DNA from: Beta vulgaris subsp. vulgaris
Lineage: Eukaryota; Streptophyta; Magnoliopsida; Caryophyllales; Amaranthaceae
Assembly: GCF_026745355.1 (NCBI RefSeq)
Contig: NC_079208.1
Coordinates: forward strand, 51,910,767-51,974,766
DNA length: 64,000 nt
Reading direction: 5' to 3'
Shown piece by piece: positions 24,614 to 36,384 of this stretch. Both the position numbers and the translations under genes were made by a program. The notes beneath the pieces were generated by a model. It was given only the letters and a program-made list of their open reading frames with translations, made no database searches and was not told the origin of the DNA. Every line of letters begins with the position of its first letter. Positions within the stretch are counted from its first letter, which is position 1.

Positions 24614-24972
24614 GGTTTTTGCGAGGATTTTTTCTTCTTATTTTTTTGGGCGGGCGCAAGGATTTTATCTCCTACAACATGTGTCGAGTGTGGACATAGA
24701 GATTCTAATTTCACACCACCTACAAAATAATAAAAAAGTAAAAAAATAAAAAAAAAACAAAAATTTCTACTGTATGAGGATTTTTTTAGGCATATTATTG
24801 GGAGAATTTGTTGTTTAAATAATTATTCGCCACATGATTATAGGAAGGCTTGGTCTCCCACCATTGGAGTCCACATCAGTATTCAGTAGTCAGTAGAGAT
24901 ATTTTGGTTCTAACCCAAAAACAAAAATTAGAGATATTTTGGTACTTTTGCTAGGGAAACAATATCATTTGA

Positions 24973-25887
24973 GTTTTCTAGAGAGAGTTTGTTCCCTCTA
25001 GGTTTTTTCTTGGGAGGGTTTCTTCCTATCCTCCGCGGCTAGGGTTTTCACTTTTTTAAAGCTTTCTCCTTCCTTCCTTCTTCCTCTTCTTCTTCCTTCA
25101 TCCTTTTCTTAGGGGCTACCACTGGTGTCTTAACCAGTAGTAAGCCCCGAAAAATCCTATTTATTTGCTTTCAATAAAAGTTCCCATCTTTTAGATGGTG
25201 ATTTTTGTTGGAGTTTATTAAAAATGTGTTTTAAATGAAACTCAAGAGTTGCTTCAAAAGAGAATGTGAAGAGTCCCACATTGATAGAATAATAGGAAGT
25301 GTAAGGGGTTTATATACATTACACTTTCTATACCCATTGAGTTGTGTGACAAAAGGACTTTTGGTGGGCATGTGGTAAATGGAGTCACCACACGCGCCCG
25401 CCCGGTCCGGGCGTTGGGCGTTGGTTTTATTCTTCTATAAATACCGAGGTTGATTGCTATGAGGCCGTGTGTTGTAGCGGGGACAATTCAACTTTAGGGC
25501 AGTGAATTCTTCACGCCACGGTTTTTCAGATAAGTTAAATTTATGTTTTTAGCGGTCTTAGTTCCTACAATTTTTTCTACTATGTTGATTGTGTTGGTTT
25601 TTGAAGAATTAGGATTTCACAACTTCTGCAAAATTATGGAAGACTATTGGAGTACGTTCATCCCAAAATTTCCGCATCTGCAGATCGTATGCAGAACCAG
25701 AGCGAACTCACAGATTGCATTGTTTCAGATGAAGATTTTTATTAAGGCAAAATTAAATCAAATCTGCGATGTTTACATTTCTAGGGTGACATGTATTTCT
25801 ATTAGAATTTTATGTTTTTCAGAAATGGCTTGTAAGTGCCGTTTGGCGAAATATTAATGAAATCCCTTTCTTTCCGTAAAAAAAAAA
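24973..25887 (+). mobile_element. Retroposed LINE relic with poly(A) and target-site duplication
   Basis: The segment is flanked by AACAATATCATTTGA (24958-24972) and AACAATAGCATTTGA (25888-25902). These are 15-base direct repeats with one mismatch, and the right one directly follows a poly(A) run. The left end (TCTAGAGAGAGTTTG, then pyrimidine-rich sequence with CTAGGGTTTT) resembles 5' leaders of plant L1 elements. The right end (TTAATGAAATCCC then A-run) resembles their 3' ends. No ORF1 or ORF2 is present, so it is a deletion derivative or a SINE-like transcript moved by LINE machinery. A solo LTR is nested inside. Confidence 0.8.
25206..25569. mobile_element. Solo LTR
   Basis: A 364-base unit starts TGTTGGAGTT and ends TTCCTACA. 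TGT/ACA ends are flanked by a perfect 5-base duplication ATTTT (25201-25205 and 25570-25574). It contains the AGTCCCACATTG motif often found in plant copia LTRs, and a TATA-like TATAAATA near 25436 followed by a GC-rich step. No internal retrotransposon sequence is present, so it is the product of LTR-LTR recombination. Confidence 0.85.
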
Positions 25888-25902
25888 AACAATAGCATTT
25901 GA

Positions 25903-26171
25903 AAAGGAATTGGTAGGCAAGGAAAATGGGCAAATTTTCATTTTGTTGTTTTTATTATTGATAATTTGATACTTAAGTTAGTGTGCATGTCAACTAGTTT
26001 AATTGGTTAAAATAGTGAGAACTCAAAATCTGATACTAGTTCTCATCTATAATTCTATATCAATTACCCTTGTACCAATTAATTCGTACTTCCTCGTATC
26101 AATTTAACACTTATTGTGTCAATGCAAATCATTTACAAAAATGATTTCACAACATTTTTAGTACTATCATA
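25903..26171. other. Intergenic, nothing recognised
   Basis: AT-rich spacer between the LINE relic and a Stowaway-like MITE. Confidence 0.5.
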
Positions 26172-26431
26172 CTCCCTCTGATTTTTTTTTTATCTTTCTC
26201 ACATTCCTGTGCACATCTCTCAATACACATCTTTGAAGTTAATTATCTTTCATCATATATTAGTAAAAATTATAATGATTGAATATTAATAATGTACTAG
26301 CTGAGATGAATCAAACAAGATCCCACATGACTACATATTTTCTTATAAATTGAAAAAAAATTGAGAAGATTCTCTCTAAGTATGAATAGTGTCAAGATTT
26401 CAAATGAGAACGATTAAAAAAACAGAATGAG
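26172..26431. mobile_element. Stowaway-like MITE
   Basis: CTCCCTCTGATTTTTTT at the left and an inverted, diverged AAAAAAACAGAATGAG at the right, bounded by TA on each side. 260 bases, AT-rich, no coding capacity. The imperfect terminal repeats suggest an older copy. Confidence 0.7.
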
Positions 26432-27568
26432 TATATATTATTGGTATATTTACGAGTACAAAATAAATTATGTTTGGTATCAAATAAGCACCTACTAGTA
26501 CACCAATATCTTTTTTAATATTCTAAAAATAACCATTAGGATATTTTTTGGTTCCAAATATGTCATATTAGTACCTAATTAAATAATTTTTTGTAAAAAG
26601 AAAAATCCGATTTAGCACAAATCAAAGATAAAAATTTCATAGGAGCCAAAATGGACTTCAAAATAGAGACTCCATGATTATCTTAGAATGTATCATTACA
26701 ATATTTATTTTTATATTTCAATATGAGTTATAAGATGCTACATTTCTAAAAGGATCTAGCTAGTTTAATATTCTTTCTATATGAAATTGACTAAGATATC
26801 AAAAATTTGATATATAGATTTTCACGAGATACAAAGAAAAAGTTAAAACACTCTTCTCTTAAGGAAAATGGCAAAATGCCTAATGAATGATGAAGAATAG
26901 ACTAACTCAACATAGATCTTAAGAACGGACCTTTTAAAGGGAAGGACTGGACATGATCCCTACCATATTTTCCAAAAAGATAGAATATAGCTTGGTTATG
27001 TTCTTTGGCCCATTAAAAAGCCCGAAATGACTACCGGTTTAAAGGTTTGATGTAGCTTGGCCCCAAAATCATTCACGTGCTAGTTCTAAGCCCAAATGAA
27101 ATAGCGACCACACATACAACCAGACATCAAATACTTGTGATTTTGACTTGTAACTTGTAAGTTGTAACTTTGTAAATTGTAAGTGATGTTGATGTTTCTT
27201 CCCATTTCTTTCGTTGTTTTTTTTTTCTTTTTTAAGGGAGTTCTTTTTTTTCCATGTAATTCTTTGTTTTTACTTTTTTTTTCTCAAGGATATCTTTTCT
27301 TTTATTTATTAATTTTATCTTTATTCAAACTTTCTTATATATTTTACTATATCTCTATTATATAAGGCAACGGGAGCTACGGTGTCCCCCAATGAAATGT
27401 CTTTTTTGTCCTAAGCTAAATATATACTTAATTGAATATTCAGATTTTGTACAATCATATCCTTTCCTAATTTAAAGATGGGTCAAAATTTCCAATAATA
27501 AACTAAATAAGCATTAACAAAGTAATTTGACATAATGAGAAAAATGATTACTCAATTAAAAAATCACA
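26432..27568. other. Intergenic, nothing recognised
   Basis: About 1.1 kb of AT-rich sequence with T-rich runs (27200-27350). The one open frame (27183-27365) is a low-complexity Phe/Leu artefact. Confidence 0.5.
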
Positions 27569-27577
27569 AATTTAATT

Positions 27578-28555
27578 GAGTTTGTTTGTCAGAAACAACC
27601 TTTTAAAAGTGTCATTTTGTGAGAAACAACCTTATAATTTTTTTTTTGTGACAAACAACCTTTAAATGCGATTTTCTTGTCAGATCAGACCCTTCGACCA
27701 TTTTCCGGCATTGACTTGATTTTTTTGGCGAAGACTTTTTTTTTTACCCCTTTCCCTCTCTTTTCCCCTCCACTTTCTTATTTCAAACCATACTCTCTCC
27801 TCTCTTTCACTTCCTTCCCTGACCCATTATTCTCTCACGCAACATCTCCCTCTCGCCTTCTCATTCTCTCTCTCTCCTCCACCCTTGCTGAATGCTGCCA
27901 CTGAACATCGCCGCCACTGCAGATCATCCTCTTTCCTTCTCTCCAAAGTTTGTCGCCTCTATTTTCTGTCTCCATTCTTACTGTCGATGGCAACAAGCTT
28001 GGGAGGCGGGGGAGTTTAATTTTCTTAGTTTAACAACATTGGAGGGCCATGGTTTCTTACTAGTTAATGGCAACAAGTTGAATTTTTTGTGCAACCATGG
28101 TGAGATGAGAGAAAAGATATGAAATGACAAGTTCACAACAGATTCAAATAGGGGCTGACATTTGAAAGAGATTAGATATAAAATGGTTTTTTTTAGGTTT
28201 AAAATAGGGGGCTCTGTCCTAGGCTTCCAGCCAGTGCCGATGTGGTGGCCTCTTGTGTGAAGGAGAAGGCGAGAGGGTGAGGATGGAGGATGGAGAATGG
28301 GGGTGAGGCTGGAGGTTGGGATGGGGTTGGGAGGAAGAAATTGGATGGAAAAAGAGAGGGAAGAGGGTAAAAAAAAAAGAATTCGCCGGAAAATTCAAGT
28401 CTTCACCAGAAAAATCAAGTCAATACCGGAAAATGATCGAAGGGTCTGATCTGACAAGAAAATCGCATTTAAAGGTTGTTTCTTACAAAAAAAAATTTAT
28501 AAGGTTGTTTCTCACAAAATGACACTTTTAAAAGGTTGTTTTTGACAAAAAACTC
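27578..28555. mobile_element. Long-TIR MULE-type element, possible Pack-MULE
   Basis: Terminal inverted repeats of about 180 bases run from GAGTTTGTTTGTCAG at the left to its inverted counterpart ending CAAAAAACTC. They are flanked by a perfect 9-base duplication AATTTAATT (27569-27577 and 28556-28564), diagnostic of Mutator-like elements. The arms carry three spaced copies of an AACAACCTTT-like motif. The 630-base interior is strongly pyrimidine-rich on the left (27740-27890) and GC-richer around 27890-28000, unlike the AT-rich surroundings. This is compatible with a captured host 5' region. No transposase. Confidence 0.9.
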
Positions 28556-28797
28556 AATTTAATTTGACTACAAAACTATACATCTAAATGTTTATCTCAA
28601 TTTTTAAACACTTTATAAATTACAGTAGTTTGTATAACAATAATTATAAATCACACTTCTATAGTTATATTTTGGAGAAATTTATTAAAAAAAGATTCAA
28701 ACAATCGACGCACGCATCACGTGCATAGACGACCAGTGTTATTTAAAGCTATGAACTTTTGACTTTTAATTTTCTTTCGTCTTTATGTCAAGATTTA

Positions 28798-29120
28798 GGA
28801 TCTGTTTAATTCAACTTATTTAGTCTTATCTTATCTTCTAAGATCTCATAAAATCTTACTAGATATTATCTAATCTTATACTTCCTCCGTTCCAAAATAA
28901 GTGAAACACTTCTCTCATTTATGTGAGAGCTTTTTGAGACAAATGTTTCACTTATATTGGAACGGAGGAAGTATTATCTTATAAGGCAGTTTATTGTGTG
29001 TGTCTAACATCTTATCTGATCTTATCTTGTATGATCTTATCTTATTTTATCTTATCTGATCTTATCGTATAAAATATTATTTTTTCTGAAATAAGTTAAA
29101 ATAAGTTGCAAAACATAGCC
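28798..29120. mobile_element. PIF/Harbinger-like MITE with TCTTA repeats
   Basis: Flanked by TTA at 28795-28797 and 29121-29123. The left end is GGATCTGTTTAATTCAACTTA, and the right end reads GGCTATGTTTTGCAACTTA on the other strand. Subterminal sequence is arrays of TCTTA/TTATC pentamers. A Stowaway MITE (28881-28971) is nested inside. A related copy hosts another insertion at 38051-39121. Confidence 0.75.
28881..28971. mobile_element. Short Stowaway MITE (91 bp)
   Basis: CTTCCTCCGTTCCAAAATAAG and its inverted copy ending GGAACGGAGGAAG, with TA on both sides. Nearly the whole element is a hairpin. Nested in the TCTTA-repeat MITE. Confidence 0.9.
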
Positions 29121-29138
29121 TTATACTTATTAGATATA

Positions 29139-29433
29139 CTCCCTCCGTCCCTAAATATAGTGTCGATTTTTCTTATTATGTTTGTCCCAAATAGATTTCT
29201 CATTTTTGTTTTTGGTATTGGTCCACCAATTAAAATATTATTTTGCTTTCAACTTTTATAATATCACCCACTTTTCGATATGACCCACATTATCTCTCTT
29301 TAATAAACAATTCACAAAAAGTGTACCAACTTTCATATTTAATTATGATTTAATACAACTAAGGTCCTACACATGATTTCTTTTTAATACTTGTGCCAAA
29401 AAGAAATGGACACTCTATTTAGGACAGAGGGAG
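29139..29433. mobile_element. Stowaway MITE (295 bp)
   Basis: Ends CTCCCTCCGTCCCTAAATA and TATTTAGGACAGAGGGAG, bounded by TA (29137-29138 and 29434-29435). This is the canonical Stowaway (Tc1/mariner) terminus. It lies only 21 bases from the next MITE. Confidence 0.92.
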
Positions 29434-29454
29434 TAAAAATTAATTTATAACTTA

Positions 29455-30457
29455 GGGCCTGTTCTCTTCGGCATAAAACAGCTGAACTGGACTGAACTGA
29501 ACTTATCAAAGCTGAACTGAACTTATCGGAGCTGAACTGAACTGAACTGAACTTATCAGAGCTGAGCTGAGCTGAACTGAACTGAACTGAACTGAACTGA
29601 ACTGAATTGAATTAAATTGAATTGAATTATATTACATTGAAATAAATTGAATGTAATAAATATATAAATAATATTTTAAACAATAATAATATGAATATTA
29701 AATAATAATTATAATGATAAGTAATAATAATGAATAATAATAATAGTAGTATTTTGAATATCTTTAAATGATGATTATAAATAAATAATATTAATAATCA
29801 TAAATTAATAATAATAATAATTAATGATAGTAATGATAATTAATAATAATTATTTTATATTATTTGTATTAATATATTAATACTTGACGATGATATATAA
29901 TAACAATAATATCTAAGAAGTAAATTAATATTACTATTTTAATAATTAGATTTAATAATTTAAAAATATTTAGTAATAAAAATAATGATTGGGTTAAATT
30001 ACGTCATAAACCGTCTTGACGCGATTTATTGGTTTATGGGCTAAAAAAAGTGGGTTTATTTGTCTTTGACCTAAACCATGTTCCTCCTAATAATAATAGT
30101 AATAATAATTAGTAAAGCTATAATAAAAAAATATATATGAAACAACAAACAACAATAATAATAATAATAATAATACTTAATAGTAATGATATATATTTAA
30201 ATAATAATATAATTAAATAATAGTAATTAGTAAAATAAATTATACCAACATATAATATAATAATATTTAACAAAATGGTTATAAAAGAATAGAGCTGAAC
30301 TGAACTGAACTGAACTGATCTGAACTGAACTGAACTGAACTTATTGGAGCTGAACTGAACTGAACTGAACTTATTGGAGCTGAACTGAACTGAACTGAAC
30401 TTATTAGAGCTGAACTGAACTGAACTGAACTGAAAATAAGCTGGGGAGAACAGGCCC
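29455..30457. mobile_element. PIF/Harbinger-like MITE with GAACT pentamer arrays
   Basis: Terminal inverted repeat GGGCCTGTTCTC, flanked by TTA (29452-29454 and 30458-30460). Both subterminal regions are tandem arrays of the pentamer TGAAC (about 29475-29600 and 30293-30435). The interior is AT-rich with one conserved non-repetitive block (29985-30090), present inverted in the copy at 38223-39100. Size 1003 bases, no coding region. Confidence 0.9.
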
Positions 30458-30460
30458 TTA

Positions 30461-30954
30461 GTTTATTTCAAAATTTCATATAGTATATATTTATTTATTT
30501 ACTTTAGATCTGAAAATAATATTCGTACGTTTTATAGTAGTAGATTTCATATATGTCACTTTGAAATTTCGTTGGCCACAATAGCAAAAGTTTCACGATC
30601 CGCCACTGATAGGCTTAGCACCAACAACAATATTTAAAGGTAATAGAAATTGGGTGACATTTTCTAGAGAAATATTTTGCTGCTCTATTAACTTCACGAA
30701 AGATATGACCACTGTAATTAATATTAAAGTGTTAAAAACGAAGAAGACAATTATCATCAATTAGGTTTCGTAGATACCATGGGCAAAAGTAGAGAACTTG
30801 GAAGATCCAAATCACAACTTAATTGCCACCTTCAATATAAATGTCAGGATTGTTTCCTCAATTAAGGAAAATTAATATATTGGACCTACTAAATATTATA
30901 AAAACTTAAATGAATCCAGTGCATACTAACTTAGTGTTCACGAGATTGTAATTG
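30461..30954. other. Intergenic, nothing recognised
   Basis: AT-rich spacer of about 500 bases with no open frame of note. Confidence 0.5.
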
Positions 30955-31455
30955 ATATTAACTCCATCATAGTGAGTTTTATAGAGATGTAGTGGACTTA
31001 TATACAATATAATGAATTTATTAGCAGAAAATATATAGTGAAATTATATGCAATATAGTGGAAATGTTTTAACGTGCAGGAAGATATAAGTTGTGTAGTA
31101 AATCATGACACATGTTTTAACATATAGAAAGATATATTTTGTGCATAATATAGTGAGTGTCTGAATGATATACTGGATTTCTGCATGATATAATGAGTGT
31201 CTGAATGATATATTAAATTGTTTAGAATGATGTAGTTTATGCATGATATAATATGTTTATGAATGATATGGTGAGTTTTTATGATATAATGGGTTTCTGA
31301 ATTACATAGTGAATTGTTTAGAGATAATGTAGTTTCTGCATGATATACTACTATTATAAATTTAAATGATAGAGTGAGTTTATGCATGATATAGTTAGTT
31401 TTTGCATTATATAGTGGGTTTATGAATGATATAGTGGATTGTTCAAAAATGATAT
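30955..31455. repeat. Degenerate minisatellite, GATATAGTGAGTTT-type
   Basis: About 500 bases of a repeating unit near 20-25 bases built on TGAATGATATAGTGAGTTT, with variation of unit length and sequence. Flanks share CCAGTGCA(T/C)ACTAA (about 30919 and 31463), suggesting the array is part of a larger repeated unit. The minus-strand frames across it are repeat translations. Confidence 0.75.
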
Positions 31456-32357
31456 GTGCTATTGGCCCAGTGCACACTAATGTTAACATGAGCCGGATCC
31501 ATGAAGTCGGATTGAATATATTTCCAATGCAATATTTTTTCTTATTAGAAGTTGCAAATAAATGTAACACTTACTCAGTTATGAATAGAAGATAATATAC
31601 TATTTATTCCTCAAAGTTATTCCCAACTAATGTAGCACCAAACCAAGAAAATAAATGTTAGCAGATTAGTGAAAATTGCATAATTTGATTGAATTTTAAA
31701 TAAAAGAGATAAGTTATTCTTTGGAGAGCTAGGTATGATTTATGGACCAATCAATTAGGGGCGAAAGTTCGATATACGTTTTGAATTTAGGTTTAATCCA
31801 ATCCGATTCAAACAAAATTTGAATTTTACTTTTCCAATCCAGTCCAAACCAATTAGAATTTGAGTCCAAAATAATCGAACCCGAATTTTCAGACACTAGA
31901 TTGGATTCGATCCAAATTATCCATTTTTTTAAACTCTATTTTTCGATGAAATAAATTTCGCGCGAGCATCAAATAAAATGTTCCATAATAAAGTAATTCA
32001 TATCATCTCATAAAAATTCATTAATAAACTAATAACCACTAGTAATTCATTACAAACTCATAATTCATTACAACAGAAGGCTCAACATCAGCGTAACAAC
32101 ATGTTCAACTTTACATCAGCAAGTTAGGGTTTTAACTTTTAGGGAAAGGGAAGGGCTATCAGACTGTTGGGGGGTTTATTATTATAAAATCAGTTAAGCC
32201 TAATCATAAATAAAAATATATAGGACCTATTTACTATACGGTTATTTTGGAATCGAATCACTCCCAATCCAAGCCAATTCGAACGTTCGAAAAAGAAAAA
32301 GGCAATCCGAATCCAATTCAAACATAGTTTCAGTCCAATCTGAATTACTAATTCGCT
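31456..32357. other. Dispersed-repeat-like spacer
   Basis: No gene. Two stretches rich in ATCCGATTC/CCAATCC-like words (31780-31920 and 32240-32350) recall the arms of name-like repeat MITEs such as the hAT MITE at 20796. No clean termini could be fixed. The right stretch is cut by the 32361 element and may resume after 35445. Confidence 0.4.
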
Positions 32358-32360
32358 TTA

Positions 32361-35300
32361 GGGTGCGTTCTATTCAACTTACAAAATTAAGTTTCAGGTC
32401 CAATAAGTTCAGATAAGTTCAGATAAGTTGCAATAAGGTCAAGTGCAATAAGTTCCAATAAGGTCTAATAAGGTCCAATAAGTTCCAATCAGGTGCAATA
32501 AGTTCCAATCAGGTGCAATAAGGTCCAATAAGTTCCAATCAGGTCTAATAAGGTTCAATAAGGTCCAAATAGTCAATGTTCAATAAACATTTGTATTATT
32601 GTCCACTATTTTGTTATTCATAATTTTATATCACTATTAGCGGATTATGTTATTATTAGAATTTTAATTAAAGTACCACAATGATTATATAGTATTATAC
32701 TTGTATTAGTGTCTATTATTTTATTATTTATTTGTATTATGTTTATTATTTTATTATTTATTTGTATTATGTCTATTATTTTATTATTCATATTACTATT
32801 AGCTGATTATGTTATTATTAGAATTTTTTATTAAAGTACCACAATGTACAGTATTATACTTGTATTATTGTCTATTATTTTATTATTCATATTGCTAATG
32901 AATAATATTATAATCATGGTCAAATAATTAAGGTTAACAATAATAATAATAATAATTATTATAATTACAATATTTTGCAATTCGTCTTTAAATAACTAGA
33001 GATAACATGTTTTCGTTACTAATAACTATGAAAGATATAAATGTTATCAATTGATTGCTTCATTATCATCACTGGAGTATCTTTCTTCATCTTATACATC
33101 ATCCTCGTCATCATATCCTTTATCCCCATTAACTTCTCCATCATCGGAATCTCCCGATCCTTCATCAACATCAACCATTTTCCCTTTGTCAAATAAGCTT
33201 GGCCCCGTGGAATTAATACTCCAAGCCATACTTCCAGTGGCAAAAGTTCCCCCAAAGAGTTCAAACATCTTTTTCTCGAATTGTAGTGGTTTTTTTAAAA
33301 AGGCTGAAGGTCTTCCTTTATGAACTTGGAAATAGTAATACATAAAGATTAGTGAGTATGAATCAGACGAGATATAAAAATTATAAAATATTATGTTTAC
33401 ATATTAATATATACCTGAACAAACGCTTTCCACTTCTCATCATGTGGATCAATTGTCGGGCATCCAGTGTTCTCATCCCACCCGATTCCGGTCCACTTGG
33501 TCTTCAGTTCATACCAAGCCTTAAATCTGTTTCTACAGTCATTATAGTAATTCTCTACAACCTTTTTCTCGAAATTTTCCCCGGTTTGTGCATTTAAAAG
33601 TATTTTAATTGTATCCCAATCATACTTAGTATTGCCACCGTTCTTGTTTTCAAGGCACAAATCCAAAAATGTTTCGGTAGTCTTAGGGGTCCAAAGTGTC
33701 CTTTCCTTAGGGGCCATTGTTGTTGGCTAAATCAATACACATTCAAACATAATTTTAGAAATTAAATACTAATAATATCCTTCCCAAAAGACAATCACAA
33801 AAAAAACCACAATTTGACCATCACAACTCATTCATATTTTTACGAACTCATTCATATTTCTGTGACGATTAACCATCACAAAAAAAAAATCATATTTCTG
33901 TGATGATTAACCATCACAGAACAACCCCTACAAAATTTATGCAAACAAAATCACCAATAACTAGCAATGTAAAAGGAGCCAGACATATCTGAGCTATGTA
34001 CTTTACAATTCACATTCAAGCTTATTTAACAGAGTTGAGCACAAACTGAGCTCAAATCCAAGCTTTCAACCGAACTCAAGAGTTTGTTCAACTCAATTTG
34101 TCTACAATTTAGTTACTGACCTTTTTCCCCCCTCTTCTGGATATATAACTTTAATTTTGGATATACAACTACCATCGTAATTGCTTAATAGTATATTCGA
34201 AAAAAATAGAAACTTTTATAATATCTGATGCTTGAAGAAACTTTTCTTCTGATTAATATAAGATTCATTTACATCTCAACATGCAAGATTTCTCCCTCAA
34301 AAATAGAATGAACCTCACTGTACAATAAAAAATGCAAGATTTCTCCCTAAAAAATATAATGAACCTCACCATTAACAATTGAAATTCGCACATAGAACAA
34401 TTAGAATTCTCTAATAATTAAAATGCACTAACAATTAATATTAACCATCACAGAAATATAAAAGAAAGTACCTCAGATCCAGACAGTAGGCGACAATGGT
34501 GGTGAAAACTGGAATGCACAGGCGCGACGGCTCACAAGCTGCTCAGATGAAGAATTGAAGTACGAAGAATGGCTTCATGTTATGCAGATTTTGAACGAAA
34601 AAAAGAAAAAACAGAAGGAAGAAAGGAGAAGAAAGGAGAAGTAATGAGAAGAAATCTAGGAGGTGTTGAAGCTACTGTGACTTTGAACATTCTTTTCTCT
34701 TTCTTCTAGTAACATTCAAATAAATGAAAGGTGAAGAAAGCTGAAGAAATGAATGAAGGAGTTGTTGTTAGCAATAAATGTTCAGCTTATTTTCATTGAT
34801 TAGGAAAAGGAGAATCAGGCCCATAATCAAGCCCTTTACAATGAAAGTTCACTGCCTTTTGCTCAGCTTAGATTAGTAACTACTAGTATTTTATAAAATT
34901 AATTTTCTGATTTTCTACAAGTGTTTTATAAAATTAAAACAACACTATTAGATATATTAGTGATGAAAGTTATGTATAGGCAAATATATAAATAGTAATT
35001 TTTTTGTTAAATTAATTATCATAAGAGATAATTAATAATCATTATTTTTTAAAGGACGAATTATAATAATTATTATTCCATAAAAGAATTTGAGGGGTAG
35101 TATTTACGTTAGTGGTAATATTTCTGTTATTCATGGTCAATGTTTTTGTCTAATAAGGTCAAATAAGTTTCAATCAGGTTCAATAAGGTCTAATAAGTTT
35201 CAATCAGGTCCAATTAGGTCTAATAATTTTCAATCAGGGTCAATAAGTTTCAATAAGGTCCAATAAGGTCAACCAGGTTCCATCAGGTCCAATAAGTTCC

Positions 35301-35442
35301 AATCAGGTCCAATAAGTTGAATCAGGTCCAATCAGGTCCAATCAGGTTTAATAAGTTCCAATAAGTTCAGTTCAGGTTCAATAAGTTCAGTTCAGATAAG
35401 TTACAATAAGTTCAGGTCCAATAAATTGAATACAACGCACCC
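32361..35442. mobile_element. 3.1 kb PIF/Harbinger-like element carrying a Myb/SANT gene
   Basis: Ends GGGTGCGTTCTATTCAACTTA and an inverted TAAATTGAATACAACGCACCC, flanked by perfect TTA (32358-32360 and 35443-35445). Both subterminal zones are arrays of AATAAGTTCC / AATCAGGTCC units (32395-32580 and 35155-35425). The interior holds a minus-strand spliced gene for a Myb/SANT-like protein with its 5' leader and intron. PIF/Harbinger elements encode two proteins, a DDE nuclease and a Myb-like partner. Only the Myb-like one is present here. Confidence 0.85.
33092..33717 (-). CDS. Myb/SANT-like DNA-binding protein of a Harbinger-type element
   Basis: Exon 1 runs from ATG at 33717 to 33415 (101 codons, donor CAG then GTATAT). 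It encodes a Myb/SANT-like domain: TLWTPKTTETFLDLCLENK, then YDWDTIKILL, YYNDCRNRFKAWYELKTKWTG and GWDENTGCPTIDPHDEKW. The second exon, about 33330-33092, continues with HKGRPSAFLKKPLQFEKKM FELFG and an acidic tail of Asp/Glu/Gly ending at 33092. The acceptor near 33330 leaves the phase off by one base, so one lesion or a different splice is possible. A leader intron (about 33728-34471) is supported by GT-AG signals. In the known Harbinger system such proteins bind element ends and bring the transposase into the nucleus. No transposase lies beside it. Confidence 0.78.
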
Positions 35443-35484
35443 TTAGATAGGATTGGATTTTGATTTTTATTCGAATAACTTTTA

Positions 35485-35627
35485 CTCCTACAAATAACTG
35501 GTCCTACATGGTGGAAAAAAAGAAGACATAAGGAGGAAAGAAAATCACCGAGGATCGATAAATCAAAAGAACTTGGAGGCACGGATGTATGTTAAAAGTG
35601 GGAAGTAACTTTGAGGAATGAAGGGAG
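35485..35627. mobile_element. Stowaway-like MITE (143 bp)
   Basis: CTCCTACAAATAACTGG at the left and ATGAAGGGAG at the right, between TA pairs (35483-35484 and 35628-35629). The left terminal repeat is shortened relative to the right, so the copy looks partly eroded. Confidence 0.55.
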
Positions 35628-35629
35628 TA

Positions 35630-36356
35630 TAAATAGTACAGTATCGTTTCAGCTTGTAATTTTTCTTTGTTTTTTTGGAAGTTAAAGTTGAAAAATTTCT
35701 ACCACAATTAGAAAATATTATCATATGAGATTTTGATCAATTTATTTTAACTCTCTCTATAAAAAATATCAACTTTTGAATTTCACGATACTTAATTAAA
35801 GTAAAATAATCGGTACGATAAATGGATCTATCGGAGAATCAAGAAAAAAATGTTATAAGTGGTCTAATTAAAAAAAAATCTGATTATTAGATCATATGCC
35901 AAAAGACAAACTCAACATTATATTCGAAGGAAGTATTTATTAGCAACTCATTGCTCTCCAAAAGTTGGAAAGGAACTGAAAAACTAGTTTGATCAGTTCA
36001 CATGGTAAAAAAAAATGAAACATGTTTGCAACATTGGCACTCTAGACACGCAAATAGAAACATGCACCCAAGTGTATGTAGAGTATGGTGCACCTTCTCC
36101 TAAACAACGTAGTTTTAATATTTTAAGAGTATGATTTTCAAAATAATGTTGTTTTTTGTTTCCTTTTCAAATATGAATGTTAGCAAAATTCCTTTTTTAA
36201 AAATTTGAATTTTAAAAGGTATGTTCTTTTAGTTTAGACTAGATGTTCATGTACTATATGTTCTTTTCATTATGACCTTTGTTCTTTTATAATTGGAGAT
36301 CGACATATTTTTTAATTTTAAATCATTTGTTTTTTTATAGGAATGATATGTTATTT
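35630..36356. other. Intergenic, nothing recognised
   Basis: AT-rich. GTGCACC occurs at 36088 and again in the hairpin at 36357-36384, so 36080-36390 may be one small unrecognised element. Confidence 0.4.
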
Positions 36357-36384
36357 AGGGTGCACAATGAGCACTGTGCACCCT
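36357..36384. repeat. Perfect 9-bp-stem hairpin
   Basis: AGGGTGCAC, a 10-base loop, then GTGCACCCT. Placed near the end of a possible small dispersed element. There is no gene context to make it a terminator. Confidence 0.7.

Noticed and set aside
31044..31570. Minus-strand 155-codon frame
   Set aside because: Translation of the degenerate minisatellite. Repetitive His/Ile/Tyr content with no family match.
33019..33264. Minus-strand Met/Lys-rich frame overlapping the Myb gene
   Set aside because: Out-of-frame reading of the acidic tail exon of the Myb/SANT gene.
36357..36384. Hairpin as a transcription terminator
   Set aside because: No gene ends nearby and no T-run follows. More likely part of a small dispersed element.
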